Shown: one piece after another, positions 1 to 11,689 of the stretch
Numbering within the stretch: the stretch's first letter is position 1
Layout: each line of letters opens with the position of its first letter
Origin: Brachynemurus nebulosus
Lineage: Eukaryota > Arthropoda > Insecta > Neuroptera > Myrmeleontidae
NCBI GenBank assembly: GCA_035578155.1
Contig: JAPWDM010000009.1
Coordinates: 1,586,001-1,650,000, forward strand
Length of the DNA stretch: 64,000 nt
Reading direction: 5' to 3'
Made by a program: the position numbers and the translations under genes
Notes under the pieces: generated by a model
What the model saw: the letters and a program-made list of their open reading frames with translations, nothing else
Database searches by the model: none
Told to the model about the DNA's origin: nothing

Positions 1-278
1 CTTGCAAAAAATTAGTTTTTTACCAAAATTTCCACTTATTCAAAAATTTTTTTACACCATTTAAAAGAGAAGAAAAAATTATATAAAAAAAATCTTTAAA
101 CTTTTTTTCTATGTCAACTAGTTTCCGAGAAAAACTATGTTACTTAGACTGTGATCGTTTTCTCGTATAAAGTCTGAAGTTACTCACAGTTCAAGTACAT
201 ATTCGACACAATATTATGTATATAGTGTATATATATATCGAATACCCGTATACATATAATATACGGGAATACTTAGTA

Positions 279-357
<79 letters not shown>

Positions 358-590
358 GTGTCCGCACGATAACTCAAGAACGATCTTATTTTTAAGAAAT
401 TTCGTGAAAACGTTTACGATGTTTTGGACATTTTTCGTGAAAAAAATTTGGCGGAATGAGGCGGAAAAATTACATAAAGCAGGTTTTTTTTATTTATAAT
501 TACTCTATATCAACTAGTTTCCGAGAAAAATGTACTTTTGTAAATGGAAATTCGCTATGTTATGCAGGATGCTGCGATAGGGGTATTTTA
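1..590 (-). mobile_element. Element A fragments (inverted) with TA microsatellite
   Basis: Segments 1-160 and 480-590 match the left part of element A in reverse (AACTAGTTTCCGAGAAAAAC, GCAGGATGCTGCGATAGGGG). A TA run occupies 281-354 and is followed by CGATAACTCAAGAACGAT, the word beside the microsatellite in other copies. Two overlapping or rearranged copies are likely. Confidence 0.55.
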
Positions 591-1179
591 ATCTAGTTAC
601 GGACGCCAATAGGTGAAAGTTTAATCAAATACTCAGAGGATTAACATTATGCAATAGTTATAAAATTTCAAACAAATAAATTCCTTTCTTAAGATTTATT
701 GTTCAAAACATAAAATTTACAATTCGAATTAGCATATTACAAGAAAACAACTAAGCTAGTAGTTACGAAGTATCCATCTAACTTCCTTGTATTAAAAATA
801 CGGTAAACAGTAATAAAATATGTAACCAAATAACCGAATCTTCTTTACTGTCTTCTAAAACGTTTTATCAATATTGAATGCATTTGTTTCGAGTAATTTT
901 TGGTGGTACCAATGGTACCAAATGGTACCACACCATTTACTGTGCTACTGTTTTACTATTATTATTAAATTTTATTATTCTTTGTAACTATGCAATTGTA
1001 AAATATTGAAAAATAAACCAAAAATTATAATTTATTTGAATTTTTTTATTATTTAAATTTTTTGGTATATATAATGTCAATGATCTATATATTCTATATT
1101 TTATTATTTATATTATGAACTATATTAACATTCTGAAGATAGTTATCTTAGCTACCGAAATACGATATTTAATATTAGA

Positions 1180-1475
1180 GGCCAATCGCGATCAGTGATC
1201 ACACGTATGTATGATACTACCGCCAATGGGTATTGTCCGGTAATAAGAGTAACACACGTTATAGACGAATAAATACATATAATAGATGCGGCAGTTACGA
1301 CAGGTCTGTTGTACAATACGTAATGTATTATAGATCACATCGCACCGCTCCGTTACTCACGGTAACTATAGACAGAGAGTGAGCTATGTTTGTATACCTT
1401 ATTGGTGTACGTTTTATACGGAATTGTGATACAGCGTTGTGTTAGCGAAATAAAAATATTGCCGGCTACTGAAAA
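1180..1475. mobile_element. MITE K fragment
   Basis: It contains CGCGATCAGTGATCACACG and ATATTGCCGGCTACTG, the sub-terminal words of the K family in reverse. No intact ends or TTAA flanks were found. Confidence 0.4.
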
Positions 1476-1587
1476 AGTTTATTGCATTTTTTAGAATTCT
1501 GGAGAAAAAATATCATTTTTAATTCAAGTTATTTCTTCATTAACTTAAATTTTCTACATTTTATCCCGAAACTGAGCCACCCTCTGA

Positions 1588-1750
1588 CAGAGCCGGATCC
1601 AGGAGGGTAGCGAGGGCACGTGCTCCGATCGCCATGTTTTGGGAGCGGCAAAAACGCAAGTTCGGGGGCCACCAAAATGTTGAATTTGACGTTTTCTTTT
1701 TTTTGCTTGCCACTTGTTTTGTGGGGTGGTATTTGATAAGTCCGGTCCTG
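1588..1750. mobile_element. hAT-type MITE J, copy with perfect duplication CCCTCTGA
   Basis: CAGAGCCGGATCC at the left, CCGGTCCTG at the right, flanked on both sides by CCCTCTGA (1580-1587, 1751-1758). 163 bases, GC-rich ends and an AT-rich middle with a TTTTTTGCTTGCC-type word common to the family. Confidence 0.8.
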
Positions 1751-2084
1751 CCCTCTGACTTAATGAATGTCAGCAACAGGCACTCGAGGAATTTTAATTT
1801 GAATACACTATGACCGCAAAAACAAAAAATTACTTTTGAGTTTATAAAAATTGCATCAAAGTTATTTTTCCTGAAAAACAACTATATACTTTCAAATTGA
1901 TTTCTGTTATGATATTAGCTGAAAGTGAAACTATTAATAGTTTTTTTCGTTTTGGATTAAATAAACATTTCAAAATACTGTTGTGTCACCAAAAACAGGA
2001 ACAACCACAATATATATACATTTTTTTTTCAAGGAACTGGATTATTGAAATCCTTGATCTAAACAACTGTTATCGTTTGTTATA

Positions 2085-3051
2085 CAGCTAAACCTTTTCT
2101 TATGCGGTGGATAGGGACCGCATAAAAAAAATCGCACAAAAAATATATATTTAAAATTATCATAGATAGCTGTAAAAAGTTTAATTCGGTCCAGATTGTA
2201 AACAAAAAATTTTTTTATGCGGTGGATCGGGACCGTATAAAAAAAGTTTCATCGAAAATACATAATTCAAAACGCTCAAAACATCACGATTTCCTTCGAA
2301 GTGGCTTTTCTAAACCAGATAAAGCATTAATTTACACGTGGGAACATTTTATTTCATTTTTATTATATTCTAGTGATGAGCAAATGCAAGACCAAGACCA
2401 AGACTTGGCAGTCTTGGTCTTGTTCTTGCATTAAGAATCTTGGTCTTGGTCTTGCTAGAGCAGTTTGAGTCTTGGTCTTGCAAAATGCAGTCTTGGTCTT
2501 GGTCTTGGTATTGCTAAATAATCTCGCACTTTCTTGCATTTTTTTATTAGCGAATTTTTTCCTTCTAAAATCAGAATTTTCTCTGTTTACAGTATTAATT
2601 ATACTTTCAAACTATTTAAATAGTTTAGCAAGACTCTTGCTTTTGTCTTGGTCTTGCTCACTTGAGTCTTGGTATTGGTCTTGCAGCCATACTAATAGTC
2701 TTGGTCTTGGTCTTGCTCTTGGTATACATAGTTTTGGTCTTGGTCTTGCAAAAAATGCAAGACCAAGACAAGACTGCAAGACCAAGATTAATTTTGCTCA
2801 TCACTATTATATTCAGAAAATTATGAAAAATACATAGTCTTATGCAATGTACATACTGATTAAATGCTTAAAAATCATTAAAAAGTATTTTTATTAAAGA
2901 TAGTTATTATACTAAATGTTTAAGTTTCTTACTATCTCTTGATTTTGATTCATATTAGGTATTTTACTGACCATTTTTTTAAAAACCGCACAAAAAGGGA
3001 TCGATAAAAAAAAATCGCACAAAAAAGGACCGCACAAAAAAGGTTCAGCTG
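2085..3051. mobile_element. pogo/Tigger-type MITE, interrupted by hexamer element
   Basis: Ends CAGCTAAACCTTTT and AAAAGGTTCAGCTG are inverted and flanked by TA on each side. Sub-terminal words such as TTATGCGGTGGAT and GGGACCGCATAAAAAAAT recur. The middle is split by the hAT-type element at 2371-2806. The left half matches 21285-21534 in inverted orientation. Confidence 0.65.
2371..2806. mobile_element. hAT-type MITE built of AAGACC-type hexamer arrays, copy 1
   Basis: Termini TAGTGATGAGCAAA and TTTGCTCATCACTA form the inverted repeat. TTATATTC flanks both sides (2363-2370, 2807-2814), a perfect 8-bp duplication typical of hAT insertion. Inside, arrays of a CAAGAC/GTCTTG hexamer run in opposite directions around a unique core with CTATTTAAATAG. 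The element sits inside the pogo-type element at 2085-3051. Confidence 0.8.
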
Positions 3052-3643
3052 TACTTCAATTAATTTCTTCTACATTTATAAATATTTTCTCTTTTTAAGA
3101 TTTTGTATTTTTCGAAAAAAAAAATCATTACTGGATTTGCGATTGATTATTTGCAATTAATTTCACTTAAGCTGTACTGAGAGGTGTTGATATTTTAAAC
3201 TCTATCTGGTAATTATATCAAGGTGTACGGTTTGATGTTGTTTTTTTTTTCAAAAGATATGATTAATTCTCAGTAAGCACAACAGATGGTTAAGTGTCGG
3301 TGTCAAGTCAGTAAAATAATTAATTATCGATTTCTTTGTTCATATAAATCAAAATGTAAATCAGAATAACGATCAGCGTTTCAATATTTCAGTCATATGT
3401 AAGAAAATGTTGGTGTAAAATCGAAATTAAAACCGGAAGTTTGTAATTAACATAATCTAAATCATTATTTTGAATGTAGTGTCCAATGCTAATACTGAAA
3501 CTTCACCCTGAAGGGTTTAAGGTTTAAGGTATAATAATCGCTCTAAAAACTGTATGAATTTCTGGAATCAATTCTATACGATACAATTTAAATATTAAAA
3601 AAAAAAATATTTATTACTGACCGCCAGATTAGAAAACTTACCC

Positions 3644-3856
3644 GTGACTCACTTAAGGACCGCAAAAAAACTTCTTCTGAGCGCTGCAGCTTTATCGGGA
3701 GACATTGGGAAACCTTGGCTCTCCGACAACATCAAGAAAAATCGTTTAGAATGGGCTTTAAGACACCAGCATTCTTCTGAAGAAGATAGGTCCAATGTGG
3801 TATATGGTCCGGCAAATCTAATCGCGCATCTTTTAATGCGATGGTATAGAATTTAA
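3644..3856 (+). pseudogene. Tc1-like transposase fragment, forward copy
   Basis: The frame includes LSAAALSGDIGKPWLSDNIK, then KNRLEWALRHQHSSEEDRSN and VVYGPAN. This matches the Tc1 transposase stretch running into the second catalytic Asp (...W..EDW..V.WSDES). The WSDE motif itself is destroyed (VVYGPAN), and the segment between the paired-like domain and the PWLS block has been deleted. It is the left arm of an imperfect inverted pair with 3868-4085. Confidence 0.7.
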
Positions 3857-3867
3857 CTTACTTCAAA

Positions 3868-4085
3868 ACTAGATTCGTCGGATCATACCACATTGGACCA
3901 ATCTTCTTTAGAAGAATGCTGGTGTCTTAAAACCTATTCTTCCAAGGCTTCTTCCTACTTTTGCGGCTTTTTAAAGCTGTTTCTGTGGGTCTTCTTCTTA
4001 CAGTTCGAGAACTAATTGGTTTCCCAATGTCTCACGATAAAGCTGCAGTGAGCTCAGAAGAAGTTTTTTGCGGTCCTTAAGTCCT
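3868..4085 (-). pseudogene. Tc1-like transposase fragment, inverted copy
   Basis: On the minus strand a frame-shifted copy of the same transposase gives W-S-N-V-V-stop-S-D-E-S-S-F, the WSDESSF catalytic block with Trp changed to a TGA stop. It keeps the middle part missing from the forward copy but has lost the PWLSDNIK part. The two copies therefore carry different deletions and did not arise by simple recent duplication. Confidence 0.65.
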
Positions 4086-5027
4086 TCCTAATTAATTTTA
4101 GAGTTACACATGTTTTATGGGGGTGCTCAATACTTTTGGCTAAGGCTGTATATATTTTGAATATCTGAATCAATATTTGAAATTTGTTTTATTAAAATTG
4201 TGATTCTGGAATGTAAAATATCGTTTTTTGAAGGTCACATTTAAGGTTTTGAAGGTTTTCAGATGCCCGACGCCTAATGTGGATTACATCGCTTGCATCG
4301 CCCTTGGGTCAATATAACTAGATCTTTCAGAGTTTTAGACTAATATACTAGTGATTTTACTTCCGTTACATCGTGATATTGCCTAAAATCGACTTATATT
4401 TTACGGTATAATATGATGAGACGTTTCACCTCATAAATCACTTCTACCCACGATGTGTATTTTACATACAAGATAATTTATGTAAAAAAAATAAAAGAAT
4501 TTAACACGTAAATATAAATATTTTCAGTGAAATTATGTATAGCAATTATCAGGTTGGTATTTATTAGTATTTGTTATACATACATTGTATCATAAATATC
4601 AAGTACAGAAGTAACATTTACTTTTTAAAATGCGTTACCACTCTCAAAAAATATTTTTTACAATTCAGAAACAAGTTTTCTTGATTTTTCCCTTGATCAT
4701 ACCGCACATTACTCTGCTTGTACAGAGATTTCTACAGTTCTGTACTTGATAATATATTATTTTTTGATATTACGACCAAGTAATTAATTTAAAGAAATTA
4801 TTGATTTATTTTAATTGGTGTCTGCTAATTACAGTGGAAATATAAGTTAATATACAGTAAGTGTACAAGCAAACTATAAGAAAATTTCACATTTATATTG
4901 CAGTTTCTAATATGAAAACAAAGTTTACTTCTTGTTTATATCAGTTTTTAGTGCTCCATACCAGCAAACTTGAACGGAACACTAATAGGGTTGCCAAAAA
5001 AAAAAAAATTTGGGGGACAGGTTTACC
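4086..5027. other. AT-rich interval, nothing recognised
   Basis: No open frame with protein character, repeat end or duplication was seen on either strand. Confidence 0.5.
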
Positions 5028-5245
5028 CACAATTTCCCATTGGGTGTCCTTAAAGACTAGAGATTACTGTACATAAATAATTCTTTTTTCATTTCAGGCG
5101 ACTCCTCCCCTGGGCCCCCGATAAAGGCTTTGCCTCTTGCACCATACCGGGGGCTTCGCCTTTTGTACCTAAGGGTGGGGGCTCCACCCTTATCAAACAA
5201 ATGAAAATGATAACATCATTTGTTCTCAAGATATGCGAGACAAAA
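5028..5245 (-). mobile_element. Element C, one half (inverted)
   Basis: It matches the right half of 57319-57713 in reverse, from CCCATTGGGTGTCCTTAAAG through GGGGGCTTCGCCTTTTG to AAGATATGCGAGAC, where similarity stops. Confidence 0.6.
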
Positions 5246-5249
5246 TACA

Positions 5250-5411
5250 TTTTGGCAAAAACTAATTTTTCAAGTTGCTTATTTTTTTAGTCGAATTTTC
5301 TCCGAAAAATTAGACTTATACAGTCTATACGATAAGAGCTGCGAGAGGCGAGAGTAGGGGCGCTATCCGTTTTCGGACCCGTAGAACACGAATATGTAGA
5401 AAAAAAAAATG

Positions 5412-5456
<45 letters not shown>

Positions 5457-7187
5457 CCCGCCACCTTTTAATTTGTGTAGCGCCGCCCTATGGAAGTTAA
5501 GAGATGAAATTTGGTAAATGGGGCTCATTTTCGAGGCACCTCATACTATCAAAGTGGGGTCAAATTTTGGGCAAATTTTTTTTCTGACCCGACCTTTAAG
5601 GGGGTGGTGGGGGGCGGAAAAGCAATAAAACTTTTTCAAACCGGTTTTAAATAATGTTTCGGTCAATTATCTACAACATATCCAAAATTCAGCTTCCTAG
5701 GATGATATGGTGGGAGTAGAGGGGGGAAAAACGATTTTCGCTGGATCTAACAGGCCCCCAGCCCCCCAGAATTAATGTAGAGGGTTGAAATTTGGTGTGT
5801 TGATAAAGTTCGTACCTAGGTTGTGCTTTTTGGAGGTTTTAATATTTTACCCCCACCCCCCTCATTTTTAAGCTACAATTTCATGCATTTTCGACGTTTT
5901 CGAAGTTTGTACCACTCGCACAGGTCACCCGAATAAACCTAGAGGGCTGAAATTTTGTATTCGGATTGAGTTAGTATCAAGGGGGTGCCTTTTGGGGGTC
6001 TCGACTTTTAACCCCTACCCCCACCATTTTTATACCCAAAAGAACATGATTTTTCTTGTTTTTTAACAGTTTCGTTCGGGTCAAAATCTCCCCAAATAAA
6101 CCTAGAGGGCTGAAATTTGGTGTACAGGTTAAGCTAATAGCCAGACACTGTTTTTTGGAGGTTTCAACTTTTAACCCTTACCCCCACCATTTTTACGCCA
6201 ATATTTCCTTAATTTTTTTGCTTGTTTTCTAACACGTCTAGAGACTCCATAAGGAAACCTAGAGGGCTGAAATTTTGTACGTGTATTCAGTTAGTATCCA
6301 GCTAGTACCTTGTAGGGAGTCCGCATCACTTTTCCCCCCACTTCTCCCATTTTTACATCGGAATTGAATGCTATTGTTAAATGTGTTTTAAAAGCATTAT
6401 GTTTATTCTAAATACAAGTAGGCGAATAGTAATTTTAAAAAATTTAAAAAAAAGTGAACTTACTTTTATGACAAATGAAATACATACATATTAAGTAATT
6501 TAAAAATGTTATTAAAGTCACTGTTTATTTATAAATTAGGAATTTTGGATTTTTAGTATTTATAAAATAGAAATTTTGGATTTTTTTGGAAAGAAAAAAT
6601 ATCTTTATAAAGGCCTTCCAGTTTACTATTTAAGGTCCTTTTTTAATTTTTAAAACCAAAACATAAAGGCAATTAGCGAATAAACATGGACAGGAATGTC
6701 CTCGTACGAATTGTGTTGGCTTTTTTTCTGCTACCTGTTTTCGGCACAAAATTGAAATTTACTGAGATACAGCCCTTAAATACTTAAAACCTTTTTTTAA
6801 AGCCTCGATCAGCCGAACACTCATCACCAGTTTTGAAACCAACAAAATGACAATTCGGTTGTAGACTTTCAATCACATTTCGCTTGTAGACATTCAATAC
6901 CGAAGATGAAGGGGAAAATTCGACTACCGTGATGGGGCCCCGCTGCTCACGGCGTTTTTTAAATTTTTTTTAAATTTCGTAATAAAATACTGGCGTTTTT
7001 AACATCAAGGAAGGTTCTTAGGCCATTATATAATAATGTTATGGTAAAAAATCCATATAATCTATGTTATCTTAATAAAGTTAATTCCGTTTTTTTACCA
7101 CAAAAAACAAACCGCTAATCCGAATTTGCTGAAAACTTTATCCGGTCTTCATTTTTTGATTACGCATCTAATGAAATTAGTCCGGAG
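5250..7187. repeat. 1.9-kb insert with about four diverged 160-bp tandem units
   Basis: Units beginning near 5770, 5935, 6095 and 6255 share AACCTAGAGGGCTGAAATTT, then GGAGGTTTCAACTTTTAACC and CCCCCACCATTTTTA, with strong divergence between them. A TA run lies at 5417-5453. The segment separates two halves of element C. The remainder (6360-7187) is AT-rich with nothing recognised. Confidence 0.6.
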
Positions 7188-7376
7188 TTGATATCATCAT
7201 TTGTTCTCGAGATATGCGAGACGAAAAAAAATTCACGAACGAACGAACTAACGAACGCACAGACATCACGCTAAAAACGATGGATTCGGATTCTAGTGAC
7301 CTTGAAACGTGGAGATATGTCAAAATTAGCGATTCGTAAAATCGGACCCATTGCAATAACTTCCTATGGGAAGTTA
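7188..7376 (-). mobile_element. Element C, other half (inverted)
   Basis: Starts again at ATCATTTGTTCTCGAGATAT, runs through ACATCACGCTAAAAACGATG and ends CTTCCTATGGGAAGTT. Together with 5028-5245 it suggests one element C copy split by about 1.9 kb. Confidence 0.6.
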
Positions 7377-7474
7377 AAAACGGCAATGTCGGGTTTGGTG
7401 CACGGTAAATCACAATGCGGGTAAAAGTGAAATTTCTTTGCGGCGTTTATTTATTAAATGCTATATTATACACC

Positions 7475-7939
7475 ACTAAATACTCCTGTCACAACTTGCG
7501 GCATAATATAGCGAATTTTCGTTTACAAAAATTAATTTTTCTTGGAAACAAAACCTTTTTATGTGATTTATTTTCTCCTCTCTCCAATAGTGTAAAAAAA
7601 TGTTGCAAAAACTTTCGAATTTGAGAAAATTTGGGCCAAAAAAGTAATTTTTTCAAGAAAAAATACCTAAAGAGTCCCGTTCTGGGCATCGGACATGTCT
7701 GGTTGAAGAAATTATTCAAGATTTTCGAATTTCCAATGATTCCGTCAAATTTCATCAAAACTGAATGTTTTGCTCGACAGTTATCGTGTTGATACATAAA
7801 TACATATAGCATATATACATACATAAGCAACGGAAGCTTGATTTCTAGAGATCTCAAAACACATTTCTATCATAGTCCCGGGATCACGTCCCGACATAAC
7901 AGTGCCCGTAATAGTTGAATTTTTGATTCGAAAATTTGC
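7475..7939 (+). mobile_element. Element A, copy 1
   Basis: The left part is TAGCGAATTTTCGTTTAC and the right part GATTCGAAAATTTGC then TA. Between them lie ACAGTTATCGTGTTGATAC, a short imperfect TA/CA stretch and ATCATAGTCCCGGGATCACG. A conserved leader CTCCTGTCACAAC precedes the TA, so the true left limit may be 7475 instead of 7511. Confidence 0.65.
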
Positions 7940-8191
7940 TAAAAACCCGAGGACAACAATTCACACGTGGGATCAAAAGAAACACTTTAATCCTGTGGTG
8001 TAAATATAAAAATTTTAAAAAAAATTATTTAAATATCATTTAAATTGTGTGAAATAATATTACATCTGATATACTGTGATACAGACAAGTAAATCAAATT
8101 GTACAATACAACTGTATCTTTAGGTTTCATAAGGTTTTAAATTATTTACCTAAAAGTGGCCAAGTGCGAGTAGATCACCTAATGTGGTAAC

Positions 8192-8505
8192 CAGGAGGGC
8201 CAGCTTAGCCAACAGGCCACCCTAGGCCATGGCCTAGGGGCGGGAGATTTTTAGGGGCAGTAAATTTTTGAAATAGGGCGGAAAAATGAGTAATTAACGT
8301 TTTTTTTTTTTTTTTACTCGTCACTTATTTTTTTTTAAGAGAAAGTTTGTAAAAAAGGTAGGAAAAGGGGCGGCAAATTTTTAAAACAGGGCAGAAAAAT
8401 TTGTGATTGACGTTTTTTTTTTAAGATTTCCTTTTTTTCAAATAAAAGGTAGGGGCGGCATTTTTCAAGATGCCTAGGGGCGGACTCAGGGTTAATCCGG
8501 CCCTG
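8192..8505. mobile_element. hAT-type MITE J, copy with perfect duplication GTGGTAAC
   Basis: CAGGAGGGCC at the left, CCGGCCCTG at the right, GTGGTAAC on both sides (8184-8191, 8506-8513). The 314-base body repeats its AT-rich middle (TTTTACTCGTCACTT and TTGACGTTTTTTTTTTAAG), suggesting an internal duplication. Confidence 0.8.
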
Positions 8506-9423
8506 GTGGTAACAGACATGACGAATTTATACGGATTTCGTTATTGGACTACGAAATCTCAAAAACGCCAATTTTAAGAACTTTATATAATGAAGGTTAG
8601 GTTAGTAGCAACTTAAAGAACTTCAGCAATAATTTTTGAATTATTTCAGAAAAATACCGAAATTTTCAGAACTAAAAACGAATTTTATGAATTTGTTGAA
8701 TATTTTAAATACTTAATTTTAGTTTTATATTTTTTTACTTTTGAAAGTTAAAATAAAAAAAAAATTGGGAGGCGACAGTACTGAAGAGGGGAAGTAGCTT
8801 AGCCAATTAAGGTTTTAACCAATTATTTACCAATACACTTTAACTGAATACCCTCGAAATAAGACACTGACAATGAGTGCATAATATTATGCACAGAACT
8901 TGATTCTGTTATCTTAACGTTAAATAAAAATTCAAAATAATCATCCATTGTTCAAAATCATTGAAAAGTAACTTACTTAAGTGCATATTCGTATTACAAA
9001 TACCATCTCACATATGTAAATGATTTTAAAAAAAAAACCGACAGACAGATAGACGCTGGTACGCGTACGCATTGTTCATTTGTTTGGATAATTTTAATGA
9101 TTTTTCATGAATGAATCAGAGTGAAAAGATGGCGGATAATTATATAACGGTTTTTTTCGTTGTATGATGATTACAATTAACCAACCATAATTTTCTTGAT
9201 TTTATTATTCAAAAAGAAAAAGAAAAATAGAGTTGTTTGTAAAAATTCAATATGGCTTTTGTTAAGTGTGTCTGACATGTTGCAAAAATGTTTTCCGGAT
9301 TATTGGGAACAGATTGAACCAATTAAATGATTTGCTTGTAGGGTTATGTGTAACAAAGGATTGCATTAAATAGGTCCTTCATATCAAATTCTATGAATTA
9401 TCATTAAATATGTTTGATTTTAA

Positions 9424-10184
9424 CACTATGAGGCCCGAGCACTTCCATAGTAAACTTCCCCGGAAGCCGGCAATATTTTAAAGAAAAAAACTTTATATAA
9501 TAATAATATAATAATAATAATAATGCGTTTAACGTCCGTTTTTTGAGACAAATTAGTCTATAACAGACGCCACCCACATCATTATTTGTATGTACACTTT
9601 ATTTATTCGTTACAAATTTTTATTCATTACATTATACATTTATGATGTGGGTGGAGGACAAGGGAAGTGGTGTGAGGGCTAGGATTTGGTAGGTATGCGT
9701 CTGCAGCCGTCTTTTGAAGGAACTATGCCGATATTCATCTGGAATTGTGAAGGGAAACTGCAGAAAACCTTCACAAGCATAGCCGGCCGCGGGATTAAAA
9801 AAAAACTTTATATAAACAAATACATAATATAAAGTGGTTCAAACACTGAATAGATTCAACACAGTTCAACATGTATGTATGTGTAAAACTGTAAACATAC
9901 GTACATACTACATATACACTGACATTCAAATTAATTTTATTTAAAAATATAAATTATATTTTTTATGTATTTTTTGTTTATCTTAAAATTTTTTATACAT
10001 AGAAACCAAAAGAGTAGTGTGTGTTGGTATGTATTTGTGTGAGTAGGAACACATCCGTGTGATGAATGATGATAATCATCGCACACATAATGCGTAACCA
10101 ACTAATCAATTAATCATTGATCGCGGTCGGCCTCTGGGAATGTTTTGTTTGGTTTCGGATGCTGAAGCCATGGGACTGAAAGTG
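9424..10184. mobile_element. TTAA-flanked MITE K, copy 1, with a nested retroelement
   Basis: CACTATGAGGCCCGAGCAC at the left and GGACTGAAAGTG at the right lie between TTAA sites (9420-9423, 10185-10188). The sub-terminal GCCGGCAATATTTT is shared by all K copies. A 298-base retro-insert occupies 9501-9798. Confidence 0.65.
9501..9798 (-). mobile_element. 5'-truncated non-LTR retrotransposon (or SINE) 3' end, with 17-bp duplication
   Basis: AAAAAAACTTTATATAA flanks both sides (9484-9500, 9799-9815), a 17-base perfect duplication. On the minus strand the insert runs from CCCGCGGCCGGCTATGC to a 3' tail of ATT repeats after ACGGACGTTAAACGC. The ATT tail plus a long duplication indicate target-primed reverse transcription. 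No pol III boxes were seen, so a truncated LINE is more likely than a SINE. Confidence 0.75.
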
Positions 10185-10221
10185 TTAATGACGAAATGTA
10201 AAAATATTTGATAATTATTAA

Positions 10222-10680
10222 CACTATACAATCCGCGCACTTTCACAGTAAACTTTTCCAACAGCCGGCAATATTTTTGAAAAATTAAAAAAAAAAAACT
10301 ATGTAAATAAATTCACGAAATGATTGAACATGTGTAAACATACACATTTTTAATAAAAGTAGTAATAGACAAACACACTGATTTTTGTGATTGTATTAAA
10401 ATATACGCGTATCAATACAATCACAAAAAAAATAAAAAATAAGAAATAAATGATAATATAAAATTATATTTTTAAGTGTTATGTCATTCTTCTTATAAAC
10501 GTTTACACAAATTAACACACAGAGAGTGTGTTTATTGTACTTAGTCAATACATATGTACCTGTTTGCGCACATATGTGTGATCACTGATCACGATTGGCC
10601 TCTACGGTTGTTGTGGCTATTCGCAAATGCTGTGAACGTTGACTGTGAAGTGTCAAGAAACTTTATTTTGAAAATCGTTC
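10222..10680. mobile_element. MITE K, copy 2 (right end decayed)
   Basis: TTAA at 10218-10221 is followed by CACTATACAATCCGCGCACT and GCCGGCAATATTTTT as in the first copy. The body includes TATGTGTGATCACTGATCAC. The expected right end near 10650 (TGTGAAGTGTCA) is degraded. Confidence 0.5.
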
Positions 10681-10867
10681 AATAATTCAGATGATGGAAA
10701 ATGCATCATTACTTCAAAACCACGTCACAATTTGTAAATAAACATGTCGATTATACAAACAGTAAAAACAATCGAGCAAAATTTAAAAAAATCCTCAGTT
10801 TCACTTTGACATGTTATGACTACAATCAATGCATTGAGGTTATAAGAACTGGCACTAAGGGTGTCTA

Positions 10868-11067
10868 CACAATCAATGAAATAAGAAATAAGAAATAAGA
10901 AGTATGCCATCTAGTGACGTTGAGTGGAACTTTAACGTAACTGCTCATAGATATAAATATGTAGGTATTTTTGTACGTCAAAATTCGTGATTTTTTTCAC
11001 TTTAGTGACAAAAAAAGTCATCACGAACGTTATTTTTTCATGAATTTTGATGTAAAAAAATACCTAA

Positions 11068-11145
<78 letters not shown>

Positions 11146-11219
11146 ATGGGCAGCTACGTTAAAGTTTCATTCAACGTCACTAGATGGCATACTTCTTATT
11201 CCTTATTTCATTGATTGTG
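10868..11219. mobile_element. TA-flanked MITE I with internal TA run, copy 1
   Basis: CACAATCAATGAAATAAG and its inverse end the element, each side flanked by TA (10866-10867, 11220-11221). The inverted repeat continues through AGTATGCCATCTAGTGACG. A long TA run fills 11080-11142. A mariner/Tc1-type origin is likely from the TA target. Confidence 0.75.
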
Positions 11220-11689
11220 TATGATTCATAACGTTTTCTGTTTGTTTTCAAATTGTAACGTCAGTAAAACGAATCGTTTTTCACATCAATTTTTTCATTT
11301 AAAACTGAATAGTAGTTATCTTTGATGATTTTTACAAAATTTATCAAAAAAAAGGTGTTTATAATTTTTTTTTTTAAATTTTATTAAAATATCGCATTAC
11401 ACTTTTAACTTTTTGTTCAAAAATAAATTTACTTGTTTTACTTAACTTCATTAGTGCCCGCCCACTCCTCCCACTTCCTCATTTGTGCTAGGTACTTTAT
11501 ATTGTGATTTATTGAAACAGTTATAATTTTTACGTCGGAAATTATTTTGAAAGATTAATTTTTATTTGTAACATACGCTTACAAAGCGGACTCAACACTT
11601 AAAAGACACGTGTACAAGCATATATCCACATGTTATTAACACAAATATCTGAAAAATTTGATAAAACACATGCCGCACATTACTTAAAA

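Noticed and set aside
2472..2837. 121-residue open frame rich in LVLVL and SWS repeats
   Set aside because: It is a translation of the GTCTTG hexamer arrays in a transposon and has no start context or homologous feel.
7489..7857. 122-residue minus-strand frame
   Set aside because: It lies wholly in element A copy 1 and similar frames appear in the other copies.
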